Positions 1 to 7,925 of a DNA stretch of 64,000 nucleotides are shown in pieces. A program made the translations under genes and the position numbers. The notes under the pieces were generated by a model. The model ran no database searches. It saw only the letters and a program-made list of their open reading frames with translations, and was not told the origin of the DNA. Position 1 is the first letter of the stretch, and each line of letters begins with the position of its first letter. Origin of the DNA: JAJDTQ01 sp965204235 (GTDB lineage Bacteria; Desulfobacterota; Binatia; UBA9968; JAJDTQ01); contig OZ241979.1 of the NCBI GenBank assembly GCA_965204235.1, positions 1,054,001 to 1,118,000 of the forward strand. Direction: 5' to 3'.

Positions 1-186
1 GAGGTCGTAGGGGCCGGTCTCGTCCACCGCCTCGCTCCGGGGCGCATGGTAATGGCACCAGACCCAGAACGGGTCGCTCAGGACCTTGCCCACCAGCGAC
101 GGCCGCAAGCGCGGCCGTCCGCGGACCCTCTCCCCCGCGGTGGCGCGGTCGAGCAACGCGCGCAGCCGCACCGCGTCCCCGCGCAT
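1..186 (-). CDS. Partial hypothetical protein (N-terminal 62 residues)
   Basis: Reading leftwards from an ATG at 186-184, the frame is open to the window edge, so the gene is 3'-truncated here. The visible N-terminus is rich in Arg and Leu and contains a segment with Asp-Pro-Phe, then Trp-x-Trp-Cys-His-Tyr-His-Ala-Pro, then an acidic stretch. This vaguely resembles the opening of RecB-like (PD-(D/E)XK) predicted nucleases, where an aromatic/Cys motif precedes the catalytic core, but the catalytic part lies outside the window and I would not assign a function. It lies 8 bp downstream of the AbgB-like gene on the same strand, so the two may be co-transcribed. Confidence 0.5.
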   Translation of the reverse strand, partial: MRGDAVRLRALLDRATAGERVRGRPRLRPSLVGKVLSDPFWVWCHYHAPRSEAVDETGPYDL

Positions 187-194
187 GGGCAGCG

Positions 195-1640
195 TCAGTT
201 GAATGCCGGCTTCTCCCTGGGGTAGTGCGCTTCCATGGCCGGACGGTAACGCTCCATGATGCTGCGGTTGAGCTCCAGCGGCGGCTGCTGGTCGTCGGGC
301 AGGAGCGGGCGGTATTCCACGTCTCCGACCTCTTCCCTGAAGGTCTCCCGGGCCCGGGCCACGAGATCGGGGTCCATGAGCAGGTCCATGGCCGACGCGG
401 CCAGGGTCTTGGCTCCGGCGACCGCCCCCTTGTGGGCGATGGAGGTGGCCAGGGAAATGCCCGCGGCCCAGTGGTGGTAGGAGATGCCCGGTATGTTGGA
501 GGGGAAGTTGACCACCCCGGACGGCACCACCCAACAGACCTCGCCGGAATCGTTGGCGGACACGGACTGCACGGCTTCCCGAAGCGGCGCCACCCGGTCG
601 GGCATCCCGGTGGCCTGGACGTTGACCTTGGCCTGGACTTCGGTCACGAGCTTCTGCTCCGCGTCGGTCCATCGGGGCATGCCCACCGCCTCGATGTTCT
701 TCTGGATCACCTCGGCCAGGGTGCGGTTGCAACGGGTGGGCCACACCGCGCTCAGGACGTTCACCGAATGGGAGGTGCCGGTCATGATGGCGGCGCCTTC
801 GGCGACCCTCTTGGCCTTCTCGAACAGCGCCCGGGTCTTGTCCGCGGTGGCTTCCCGGAAGAACCACCAGATGGCCGCGGTGTTGGGGATCACGTTGGGC
901 TGGTCGCCGCCGTTGCTGATGACCCTGTGGCTGCGCTGGGACGGCTCCAGGTGCTCCCGCAGCTTGTCCCAGCCCACGTCCATCAGCACCGCGGCGTCCA
1001 GCGCGTCCCGGGCGTTCCAGGGCGCGGTGGCCGCGTGGGCGCTCTCGCCCTTGAAGGTGAACTCCGCGGACACCAGCGAGTACTGCCGCAGGCCGTACAC
1101 GGTGCCCAGGTTGTGCCCGATGTGGTCGTGCAGGGCCACGTCCACGTCCTCGAAGTAGCCGTCGCGCACGAAGAAGGGGCGGCTCACGAGTTGCTCCTCC
1201 GCGGGCGCGCCGTAAACCCGCAGGGTCCCCTGTATGCCGAACTGCTCCATGGCCTTCCGGATGGCCACGGCTGCGCCGATCATCACCGCGGCGTTGACGT
1301 TGTGTCCCTCCGTGTGTCCGGGCGCGCCGTCCACGATGGCCTTCTGCTCGGCCACCCCCGGCATCTGCGAACTGGATGGCGTGGCGTCGAACTCCGTGTG
1401 CAGCGCCACCACGGGCTTGCCCGACCCGTAGGCGGCCATGAAGGCCGTGGGCATCCCCGAGATGTTCCGCCGGACTTCGAAGCCCGCCTGCTCCAGGATC
1501 TCCACCATGAGGCCGCTGGTGCGGAACTCCTGCATCCCCAACTCGGCGAAGTAGAAGATGTTGTCCCCGAGCAGGGCGATGTTGCCGCGGTTCTCCTCCA
1601 CCGCGTCCATGGCGAACTGCTTCTGCTTCGATTCCTGCAT
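195..1640 (-). CDS. M20-family amidohydrolase, AbgB-like
   Basis: Predicted zinc-dependent amide hydrolase of 481 residues, close to the usual length of p-aminobenzoyl-glutamate hydrolase subunit B. An Ala-Leu-His-x-Glu-Phe-Asp motif near residue 80 supplies the first metal ligands, a Gly-His-Asn motif follows, a Pro-Ala-Glu-Glu pair near residue 150 matches the catalytic base and ligand, and a Leu-His-Asp-His motif follows about 25 residues later. The M20 dimerisation insert is present in the middle. An upstream in-frame ATG at 1694 would add 18 residues of low-complexity sequence; I chose the ATG at 1640, which gives the family length. Substrates of this family are aminoacyl-aromatic amides and N-acyl amino acids; the actual one cannot be read here. 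Confidence 0.85.
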   Translation of the reverse strand: MQESKQKQFAMDAVEENRGNIALLGDNIFYFAELGMQEFRTSGLMVEILEQAGFEVRRNISGMPTAFMAAYGSGKPVVALHTEFDATPSSSQMPGVAEQKAIVDGAPGHTEGHNVNAAVMIGAAVAIRKAMEQFGIQGTLRVYGAPAEEQLVSRPFFVRDGYFEDVDVALHDHIGHNLGTVYGLRQYSLVSAEFTFKGESAHAATAPWNARDALDAAVLMDVGWDKLREHLEPSQRSHRVISNGGDQPNVIPNTAAIWWFFREATADKTRALFEKAKRVAEGAAIMTGTSHSVNVLSAVWPTRCNRTLAEVIQKNIEAVGMPRWTDAEQKLVTEVQAKVNVQATGMPDRVAPLREAVQSVSANDSGEVCWVVPSGVVNFPSNIPGISYHHWAAGISLATSIAHKGAVAGAKTLAASAMDLLMDPDLVARARETFREEVGDVEYRPLLPDDQQPPLELNRSIMERYRPAMEAHYPREKPAFN

Positions 1641-1790
1641 GGCTCCTCCCGTGGACGCGGGCCGACGGTCTGCCGGCACTCCGCGGTCCTGCATGACACG
1701 GATGATCGATCCTATTACAACGAATGCAGCGAGTCGAGGGGAGGCGTCGGAGAAGGTCCGTGGGTTCGCAACGATGCCGCGGCGGAATCC

Positions 1791-1830
1791 GATCCCCTCT
1801 CCCCTTGAGGGGGAGGGTTAGGGTGAGGGG
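1791..1830. repeat. Short GC hairpin repeat, copy B1
   Basis: A C-rich tract, a CTTGAG centre and a G-rich tract form a hairpin able to pair CCCCCTT-type with AGGGGG-type runs, followed by a TAGGGTGAGGGG tail. A near-identical element lies at 13257-13298. It resembles widespread intergenic palindromes of high-GC bacteria. It lies in the 330-bp gap (1695-2027) upstream of the M20 gene; I see nothing else in that gap. Confidence 0.6.
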
Positions 1831-2027
1831 TTCCCCAATGCAACCGGACAGCCGGCGAGCGACACTGCCGGACGGACGGCCGACACGGCCGCCGCGTTCC
1901 GTCTTGAAACCACGGGTTCGATTTGCCATGGTTGCCGCCAACATGAAGCCGCCCTTCTTTCACGCCGTGGTTCTCGCCGCCTGCGTCCATCGTTGCAGCG
2001 CCGGTGCCGGACGAGCCCGGCGGCGTA

Positions 2028-2190
2028 GTCCGGCACAGCCGCTACAACCGGTTGCTGGAAGCGGTCATCAAGGATCAGGTCCACACCCAAGTGCTCATGC
2101 TGTCGGCCACGCCGGTCAACACCAACCTGCGCGACCTGCGCAACCAGATCTTCCTCATGACCGAGAAACGGCGGGGCGCGTTCCGTGGAA
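2028..2190 (+). pseudogene. SNF2-type helicase fragment
   Basis: About 55 codons with the sequence signature of SNF2-family helicases around motif III: an Arg-Tyr-Asn-Arg-Leu-Leu segment, then Val-Leu-Met-Leu-Ser-Ala-Thr-Pro-Val-Asn, then Asp-Leu-Arg-Asn-Gln-Ile and Met-Thr-Glu-Lys-Arg. No Walker A region lies upstream and no C-terminal helicase lobe lies downstream, so this is an isolated internal scrap of a protein normally near 1000 residues. The right end stops where the reverse-strand TOPRIM-like gene begins; the tail of that gene is encoded antisense to this scrap. Helicases of this type are common in restriction and phage-defence loci, which fits the neighbours. Confidence 0.7.
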
Positions 2191-2759
2191 GGTGTTGCGA
2201 AGTTTCGCCACAAAGCGTTCGAGAGATCTATCCATCCTCGTAGCGCGGTCGATGTTCATCTCCCGCACGATGTCTTCCGCGTATTCGATACCGCCGAGTC
2301 TGGGTACCGTTCCCGCGTCGTCGATGGCCTCGATCAGGCGTTGCTTGTAACGGTCTCGACTGCACTTCTGGTCGGGCGCGTCACAACCGGCGCCGAACAC
2401 ACGTTTGAACGCTTCGCCATCGAGCAAGAGCCAGCGTTCGATATGGGGATCGGGAACGGCGGAGATGATCGGCACAGGAATCTCCGGGCTTCCGGTGTCC
2501 TCGATTTCCTTCATGCGCTCGTTGAGCCCTTTGCAATTGGCGTCCGTGGCGAGGACGATCAGATCCGGGAAGCGATGCCCTTGCCGGTCAAGCTCGCGCA
2601 GGTACTTGCGGAACTCTCGAACCACGGCGCCGTAACCACGGGTTGCGTTGCGCCAATCGAGCCGCACCGTGACGGTGTATTCCAAGGCGATCCGTTGCAC
2701 CAGCATACCGATAACTTGCGATGGGCATAGTCCTCGACGAAGAGGGTGATGTCACGCAT
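2155..2759 (-). pseudogene. TOPRIM-like/DUF protein paired with AAA ATPase, frameshifted and 3'-fused
   Basis: The ATG at 2759 overlaps the end of the ATPase gene (ATGCGTGA), giving Met-Arg-Asp-Ile-Thr-Leu-Phe-Val-Glu-Asp, but after codon 14 (2720-2718) the frame is lost; the remaining 180 codons continue one base back, from 2718-2716, to 2155. The main part holds an Asp-Leu-Ile-Val-Leu-Ala-Thr-Asp-Ala-Asn-Cys-Lys-Gly motif and the opening Val-Glu-Asp, reminiscent of TOPRIM-type acidic motifs. The last about 12 residues are encoded by the antisense of the helicase scrap, so the true C-terminus is probably lost. Partner proteins of this kind beside SMC-like ATPases are typical of defence pairs. 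A restart at ATG 2706 is possible. Function unknown. Confidence 0.55.
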
Positions 2760-4062
2760 CGAGGTCTCCCCGCAGAATGCGCTCCGATACGGCCAGTCGA
2801 TCCTGTTCGTCGGAGAGCGCCCGATGGATGTCATCGCTCCGTCCCAACGGTCCCCAAGTCGAAAACGATCCGATTCGTGTCGTGCGGTGGTTTCGTTTCA
2901 CCACGAAGAGGGATCGGGCGTCCAGCAGATCGACCAACACGGGGGAGTGCGTCGTGACGATGTACTGGGTGTTGTTCAGGGTTTTCTGGGTGTTCAGCAG
3001 TTCCGCGATCAACTGGATCCGGCGCGGGTGGACGCCGTTCTCCGGCTCCTCGAACCCCACCAGGGCAGGCCCTTCCTCGACCCCGGTGAGGGCCAGAAGG
3101 CCCAGCATCCGGAGAGCGCCTTCCGAGAGCACACCCGCGGGTACGGCAACGTCGCCTTCCCGGACACGGAGTTCCACTTCGCCCAGGTCACTCACCTCCA
3201 CCTCGATGCCGTCGATGTTCGGCATCAGCATGTGCAACGCCTTCTCGATACCCCGGAATTGCCGCTCGTCGGTTGCCTTCAGGGTGTTGAGAAAGGCGGC
3301 CAACTCTTCGCCCATCAAGCCGATATGGCGTACTTCCTTGACCGGATTGGCCGCACGCATGCGTTCACGCGGTTCGAAGTAGAAGAACAGCCAACTCTCC
3401 AACTCGCGCCGCGCCGCCACCAGGTGGGGATAGTGCGGGGGATAATGCGGCATGGACAAGATGCTTCGGTCGAGAAAACGGTCGTAATAGGTGGGGTGGG
3501 CCTGCCCTTCGCGCCGCAGGAGTATTTTGTCACTCTGGCGTTCGAGAAAGGGTTTCCGTTTGCCTGTGGGTCCGCCTCTCTGGTTCAGCGCGGTCAGGTA
3601 TTCGTCCGCCACCCGCAGAACACCCGCCCGGGGCAACATCTCGACCTCGATGCGATAACGCAGGTCGCGTTCCCGCACCCGGGCAGGCCGCTTGCCGTTT
3701 CCCCTATCCGGGGCGTCGCTGCCCGGACTGCGCATGTCGCGTATATGTTGATCGACGGAGCGGATGATGGCGTCCGAAAGCCGCAGGTCCGCTTCGATGG
3801 AAAAGCGCAACCGTTCGCGGGCTACCAGGCCCTTGATCCCCTGTTCCCCAAAGCTGAACGACTCCAGCGGTTTACCCCGGTACGGCACATCGAAGGCCTC
3901 CTTGAGCGTCCGGCTGGCGCCGAGTTTCGACAGCAGTTGCAAGGAGTCGAGAAAGTTGCTCTTGCCCGCGGCGTTGGGTCCCATCAACACCGTCAGGGGC
4001 TCGATCTCCACTTCGAGGTCGGTGAACGATTTGTAGCCCTTGACGTGGATTCGCTTCAGCAT
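2752..4062 (-). CDS. SMC/OLD-like AAA ATPase (AAA_21 type)
   Basis: Predicted ATPase of 436 residues. Walker A is Gly-Pro-Asn-Ala-Ala-Gly-Lys-Ser-Asn at 28-36; an ABC-like signature Leu-Ser-Glu-Gly occurs near residue 320; Walker B with Phe-Glu-Glu-Pro-Glu-Asn follows, and a Thr-Thr-His-Ser-Pro switch motif comes later. The ATG at 4062 begins the typical Lys-x-Tyr-Lys-Ser-Phe N-terminus; longer upstream frames are only the reverse reading of the preceding gene. Its start overlaps the preceding stop by 7 bp and its stop overlaps the next start by 8 bp, so the three genes were one translationally coupled operon. Such ATPases act with a nuclease or TOPRIM partner in phage defence; here the partner is damaged. 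Confidence 0.8.
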   Translation of the reverse strand: MLKRIHVKGYKSFTDLEVEIEPLTVLMGPNAAGKSNFLDSLQLLSKLGASRTLKEAFDVPYRGKPLESFSFGEQGIKGLVARERLRFSIEADLRLSDAIIRSVDQHIRDMRSPGSDAPDRGNGKRPARVRERDLRYRIEVEMLPRAGVLRVADEYLTALNQRGGPTGKRKPFLERQSDKILLRREGQAHPTYYDRFLDRSILSMPHYPPHYPHLVAARRELESWLFFYFEPRERMRAANPVKEVRHIGLMGEELAAFLNTLKATDERQFRGIEKALHMLMPNIDGIEVEVSDLGEVELRVREGDVAVPAGVLSEGALRMLGLLALTGVEEGPALVGFEEPENGVHPRRIQLIAELLNTQKTLNNTQYIVTTHSPVLVDLLDARSLFVVKRNHRTTRIGSFSTWGPLGRSDDIHRALSDEQDRLAVSERILRGDLDA

Positions 4063-5654
4063 TCGAGGTCTCCCGTACTCATGGAGAAATGGGATGCCAC
4101 CTCGAAGGCGGCGACGTTGCGGTCTTCCCTGCTGAACTCCACCCCGATGAGGTGGACGGTCCGGCCTCGGCGTAGGTACTTGTCCGCGTAGCCCTTCTCC
4201 TTGAGTTGGGCCAACGCCTCCCCCGTGGCCTCCTTCCGCACCGGCTTGAATTCGAACACGTAGATGTGGTCGCCGAGGCGCACCGTCATGTCCGCACGGC
4301 CCGTGCTCGAACTCTCCTCGGCGATCAGGTCCAGACCCTGGGCCGCAAAACAGGAATAGACCACGCTGGCGTAGTAGCCCTCGTACTCCTGGATGTCGTT
4401 CTTGACGTGCCACTGGCAGGGGATACCGGCGAAGATGGACCGGAACGAGGCTTCCAGGCCGGCGAAGTCCCTGGCAGCCAGCAGTTCCCGGAAGGAACTG
4501 TCCCGCGCCAAGCGCTGGGAGTCGTCCGGCAACAGGGCCATCAGCAAATGCTCGTTCAGGCTCTGGCGCACTTCCCGGTTGGGGTAGCCCAGTCGGTAGC
4601 GGATGACGCCGTTCCGGTTCTCGTAGTCGAGAACCGTGAGGTAGCCGGTCTGGAACAACAGCGCCTCGATGGCCATTGCATCCAAGTCGAAGGCCGACAG
4701 CAGGGCCTCGTCGCCGGTCATGCGGTCCAGGTTCAAGGTGGAGACGCGGCGGTCCATCAGGACGTCGATGAGGAACTTGGGCGAGCCGGTCTCGAACCAG
4801 TGGGCCTTGTACTCGCGCGACCGGAACAGCAACAGGACGTCGAAGGGGTTATAGACCTTCTCGTTACCCCGCCAGCAGTAGCCGTTGTACCAGTGCCGTA
4901 TCTCGTCCCGGTCCAACCCGGGAAGCTCCGGCGCGAACACGGTGTCCAGGTCTCCGTCCGTGTAGCCGCAGACGGCGGAATAGTCCGGGTCCAGCGTGAT
5001 GTCGATGAGGCTGTTGAGGCCGGAGAAGATGCTCACCTTGGAGAACTTGCTGACGCCGGTGAGCAAGGCGAACTTGATGTGCGCGTCGCTGGACTTGAGG
5101 GTGGAGTACAGCCCGCGCAAGTAGTCCCGGTTGGCATGGGCCACTTCCGGCGCCTCCAGCGCGTCGAGTATCGGCTTGTCGTACTCGTCCACCAATACGA
5201 CCACGCGCTCCCCCGCGCTTTCGTGCAACGCCTGGACGAGATGCCGGAGGCGGGCCGGACCACTGCCTGACCGGGCGTCCACACCGGCGCTTTCCTCCAG
5301 GTGGTCAAGCTGGTCCGTCACATCTTCTTTCAGCCAGTCCGGGTCTTTGTAGTTGCCGCTGCCGAAGTCCAGCCGCACCACGGGGCAGCGCACGTTCCAG
5401 TCCCACCGGTCGTGGATGGCCAGCCCCCGAAAAAGTTCCTCTCTCCCCTCGAACAGATCCTTGATGGTGTCCAGCAGCAGGCTCTTGCCAAAGCGCCGGG
5501 GGCGGGACAGGAAATAGTGCCGCCCCTCGTCCACCAGCCGTCGGATCCAAGCGGTCTTGTCCACATAGTAGTAGCCCTCCTCCCGGATCATCCGGAAGGT
5601 CTGGATGCCGATGGGCAACTTGCGCCTTGCGGCGCCGTTGTCGGGAAGGCTCAT
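4056..5654 (-). CDS. AAA-ATPase-like / PD-(D/E)XK nuclease domain protein (DUF1703 type)
   Basis: A 532-residue protein with the hallmark order of the AAA-ATPase_like plus PDDEXK_9 family: an N-terminal Pro-Ile-Gly-Ile-Gln-x-Phe segment, Tyr-Tyr-Val-Asp-Lys-Thr, then Ser-Arg-Pro-Arg-Arg-Phe-Gly-Lys-Ser-Leu (degenerate Walker A, about residues 50-59), a Walker B-like Val-Asp-Glu-Tyr-Asp-Lys-Pro near residue 155, and a C-terminal nuclease-type Gly-Arg-Ala-Asp...Phe-Glu-Phe-Lys near residues 455-475. Family members are numerous and poorly understood; many sit in mobile or defence regions. It heads the operon with the ATPase and TOPRIM-like gene. All key motifs seem intact, so it may still be functional. 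Confidence 0.85.
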   Translation of the reverse strand: MSLPDNGAARRKLPIGIQTFRMIREEGYYYVDKTAWIRRLVDEGRHYFLSRPRRFGKSLLLDTIKDLFEGREELFRGLAIHDRWDWNVRCPVVRLDFGSGNYKDPDWLKEDVTDQLDHLEESAGVDARSGSGPARLRHLVQALHESAGERVVVLVDEYDKPILDALEAPEVAHANRDYLRGLYSTLKSSDAHIKFALLTGVSKFSKVSIFSGLNSLIDITLDPDYSAVCGYTDGDLDTVFAPELPGLDRDEIRHWYNGYCWRGNEKVYNPFDVLLLFRSREYKAHWFETGSPKFLIDVLMDRRVSTLNLDRMTGDEALLSAFDLDAMAIEALLFQTGYLTVLDYENRNGVIRYRLGYPNREVRQSLNEHLLMALLPDDSQRLARDSSFRELLAARDFAGLEASFRSIFAGIPCQWHVKNDIQEYEGYYASVVYSCFAAQGLDLIAEESSSTGRADMTVRLGDHIYVFEFKPVRKEATGEALAQLKEKGYADKYLRRGRTVHLIGVEFSREDRNVAAFEVASHFSMSTGDLEC

Positions 5655-5740
5655 GGGGACACCATAACCCCTTGCCGAAGCGTGGTCAAAACCATATCCG
5701 GCCTTGTCCGGGTGGGGTGGACGGGTTACATTGCACTGCC

Positions 5741-7171
5741 ATGCCGCACGTCCGACCCGTCATCAGGGGCGCTGCCGCGGTGCTCGCCCATGCCCCGGGC
5801 CTGGTTCGCTACGGCTCGAAGCCGTTCCGGGAGGCCGGGGCGCGTCCGGAGTTCGTGCAGGAACTCGCCCGGGGCTTGTGGAGCTACGACGAGGCGTGCC
5901 GCTACCTGCCCAACCAGGTGTTCATCGGGAGCCGGTCGCCGGACCTTCTGTGGGAGGTGGAGCGGCCGTGGTTCGACAAGCTGGGCCATGCGGAGGACGA
6001 CCTCCCGCCCTTCGGCCGCGTCGTGGATGAGCGCCGGTTCCTGGCGCTGGCGGCGTGCGCGGACCCTTTCGGGCACGTGATGCTGCGGGAACGGTTCTGG
6101 GAGGAGACGAGCCCCGTGCTGTCGGCGTCGCCCCTCACCGCTCCCCTGGTTTCCGGGGCGCCGGCGCTCCTGGGCGACGCAGAGGCCGAGCCCGACGGGC
6201 TGCCGCTGTTCCCGGGCAGCGAAGGCGCTCCGGTGGGGGTGGTGAAGTCCGGGCACTCCGAGGACGAGTCGCTCTCGGCGCCGGTCCTCCTCGAGAACAT
6301 CTGCTGCAAGGTTTCCGGCGCCTTGGCGGTCCGCGAGCTGCTGGGTCGAGTGCAGGGGTCGGGCCCGGAGGATGTGGACCTGGTGCTGAGTTGCTCGGAG
6401 GAGGCGGTGGGGGACCGTTACCAGCGCGGCGGCGGCAACATGGGCAAGGCCATCGCCGAGTTCGCGGGATGCGGGCGCAGCACCGGGCTCGACATCAAGG
6501 ACTTCTGCGCCGCGCCCATCCCCGCGGTGGTCATCGGCGCCTCGCTGGTGCAGAGCGGCGTCTTCGGGAACGTGGTGGTGGTGGGCGGCGGGTCGCTTCC
6601 CAAGCTCGGCATGAAGTCGCTCTACCACCTGGAGCGGAACGTCCCGGTGCTGGAGGACGCGCTGGCAGCGGTGGCCGTCTGGATCGGCCCGGACGACGGC
6701 AAGAGTCCGGTGGTGAACCTCGACAGCGTGGGCCGCCATCCGGTAAGGGCCGGCGCCGCCCTGGACAAGCAGTTCCGGGAGCTCGTCTTGGGACCGCTGC
6801 GGCGGTTGGAGTGGAGCATGGACCGCATCGACAGGGTGGCCACGGAACTGCACAACCCGGACATCACGGTCGCGGCCAAGGCCGGGGACGTGGCCGCCAG
6901 GAACTACCGGATGATGGCGGCGATGCTGGCGGCGGCCGGGGAGATCGACCGAAGCGACGTGGCGGGGTTCGCGCGGGAAAAGGGGGTGTGCGGCTACGCC
7001 CCCACCCAGGGGCATATCGCCTCCGGCTTCGTCTATGTGCCCCACGCGCTCCGGGAGATCGCGGCCGGGACCATCCGGAACTGCCTGCTGGTGGCCCGGG
7101 CGAGCCTGTTCCTCGGACGAATGACGGAGCTCACCGACGGCATGTCGGTGCTGATCGAGCGCAACGGGTGA
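5741..7171 (+). CDS. grdC: Glycine/sarcosine/betaine reductase component C beta subunit (GrdC-like)
   Basis: A 476-residue thiolase/KAS III-fold protein matching GrdC throughout: the N-terminal Val-Leu-Ala-His segment, Pro-Asn-Gln-x-Phe-Ile-Gly, Gln-Arg-Gly-Gly-Gly-Asn near residue 230, Asp-Phe-Cys-Ala-Ala-Pro with the probable acyl-carrying Cys256, and Ala-Pro-Thr-Gln-Gly-His with His425. In clostridia component C takes the carboxymethyl-selenoether from GrdA and forms acetyl phosphate with GrdD. No grdD, grdB or grdE homologue occurs in this window, so the classical pathway is not shown. The ATG at 5741 matches the family N-terminus; a GTG 24 bp upstream with a GGGTGGG stretch is an alternative. 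It is followed 203 bp later by grdA. Confidence 0.85.
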   Translation: MPHVRPVIRGAAAVLAHAPGLVRYGSKPFREAGARPEFVQELARGLWSYDEACRYLPNQVFIGSRSPDLLWEVERPWFDKLGHAEDDLPPFGRVVDERRFLALAACADPFGHVMLRERFWEETSPVLSASPLTAPLVSGAPALLGDAEAEPDGLPLFPGSEGAPVGVVKSGHSEDESLSAPVLLENICCKVSGALAVRELLGRVQGSGPEDVDLVLSCSEEAVGDRYQRGGGNMGKAIAEFAGCGRSTGLDIKDFCAAPIPAVVIGASLVQSGVFGNVVVVGGGSLPKLGMKSLYHLERNVPVLEDALAAVAVWIGPDDGKSPVVNLDSVGRHPVRAGAALDKQFRELVLGPLRRLEWSMDRIDRVATELHNPDITVAAKAGDVAARNYRMMAAMLAAAGEIDRSDVAGFAREKGVCGYAPTQGHIASGFVYVPHALREIAAGTIRNCLLVARASLFLGRMTELTDGMSVLIERNG

Positions 7172-7186
7172 CGCCGCAAGGTGCGG

Positions 7187-7263
7187 TAAGCGCGTCCTTC
7201 GACTTCGCTTCGCTACGCTCAGGACGAACGGGGGGCTTGGCCAAGCTCAGGACGAACGGGGGG
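7187..7263 (+). repeat. Dispersed intergenic repeat, copy A1
   Basis: Core GCGCGTCCTTCGACTTCGC, then TTCGCTACGCTCAGGACGAA, then a G run; a second partial CTCAGGACGAACGGGG follows after 14 bases. The CGTCCT and AGGACG ends can pair as an imperfect hairpin. It lies between grdC and grdA, so it could affect transcript stability or termination there. Six other copies occur in the window. Confidence 0.8.
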
Positions 7264-7374
7264 TGTCGTTCGGGGTCTTCGTGAGTGAAAGGGCGCTCGA
7301 CAAGGGACGGCGCGGAACCGGATCATGGCGTGCGTCTCATCCGGGCAGGCGCGCCGCACCGAAAGGAGGATCGC

Positions 7375-7845
7375 ATGACGGAAGGACCCATCGACCTCAA
7401 CGGCAAGAAGCTCATCATACTCGGGGAGAGGGACGGCGTCCCCGCCCCCGTGATCGAGCAAGCCGTCGCGGGACTGGGAGGCGAGGTGGCCTACGCCGCC
7501 ACCCAGTGCTTCGTTTGAACGGCCGCCGGGGCCATGGACCTTGAGGATCAAGGTCGAATCAAGGAACTGGCGGAAGCGTACGGGAAGGAAGGCATCGTGG
7601 TGCTGCTGGGCGCTCCCACCACCGAGAGCAGCCAGGTCCAGTTCGAGACCGTCACCACCGGCGACCCCTCCTATGCCGGACCCCTGGCCGGCGTGGAGCT
7701 CGGCCTCGATGCCTACCACGTCTTCGAGCCCCGGATGAAGGCCGCCATCCGGCCCGAGCAATACGCGGACCTCATCGAGACCCTGGAGATGGGCCTGGAG
7801 TCCGACGACATCGTCTCCGCCCTGGCGGAGATGCGGGCGGGATAG
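7375..7845 (+). CDS. grdA: Glycine/sarcosine/betaine reductase selenoprotein A (GrdA), UGA-encoded selenocysteine
   Basis: A 156-residue protein when the in-frame TGA at 7516-7518 is read as selenocysteine (residue 48). The flanks are the GrdA active site: Cys45-Phe-Val-Sec48-Thr-Ala-Ala-Gly-Ala-Met-Asp-Leu-Glu, and the rest fits GrdA (Leu-Leu-Gly-Ala, Thr-Val-Thr-x-Gly-Asp-Pro, Ala-Gly-Pro-Leu-Ala-Gly-Val-Glu-Leu-Gly-Leu). GrdA is a small selenol/thiol redox carrier that accepts a carboxymethyl group from component B and passes it to component C. A very strong AAAGGAGGA site ends 4 bp before ATG 7375. A hairpin of bacterial SECIS type follows the TGA. Automatic callers would split it into two fragments (stop at 7518, restart at ATG 7534). 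The selenium machinery itself is not in the window. Confidence 0.93.
7516..7555 (+). promoter_or_regulatory. UGA codon and bacterial SECIS hairpin in grdA
   Basis: The recoded TGA (7516-7518) is followed after 18 bases by a perfect 7-bp stem GACCTTG (7537-7543) / CAAGGTC (7549-7555) around the loop AGGAT. Bacterial SECIS hairpins lie within the coding region just after the UGA with a small loop carrying G near its start, placed about 16-37 bases from the UGA; here the loop begins 25 bases after it. It should bind SelB. Confidence 0.8.
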
Positions 7846-7925
7846 TCCTGCTGCGATCCTGGCTGAAACGCGCCCACGCCCGGAGCGAGAAGCGCTGGGC
7901 GAGGGAGGTCGAACGGTGCGTCACC

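Noticed and set aside
2704..2724. Programmed -1 ribosomal frameshift in the TOPRIM-like gene
   Set aside because: No X-XXY-YYZ slippery heptamer or clear stimulatory hairpin; the gene end is also damaged, so simple decay is more likely.
7516..7518. TGA as a true stop splitting grdA into two genes or a pseudogene
   Set aside because: Both sides match GrdA across the exact selenocysteine position and a SECIS-type hairpin follows; the Met at 7534 is an internal conserved residue.
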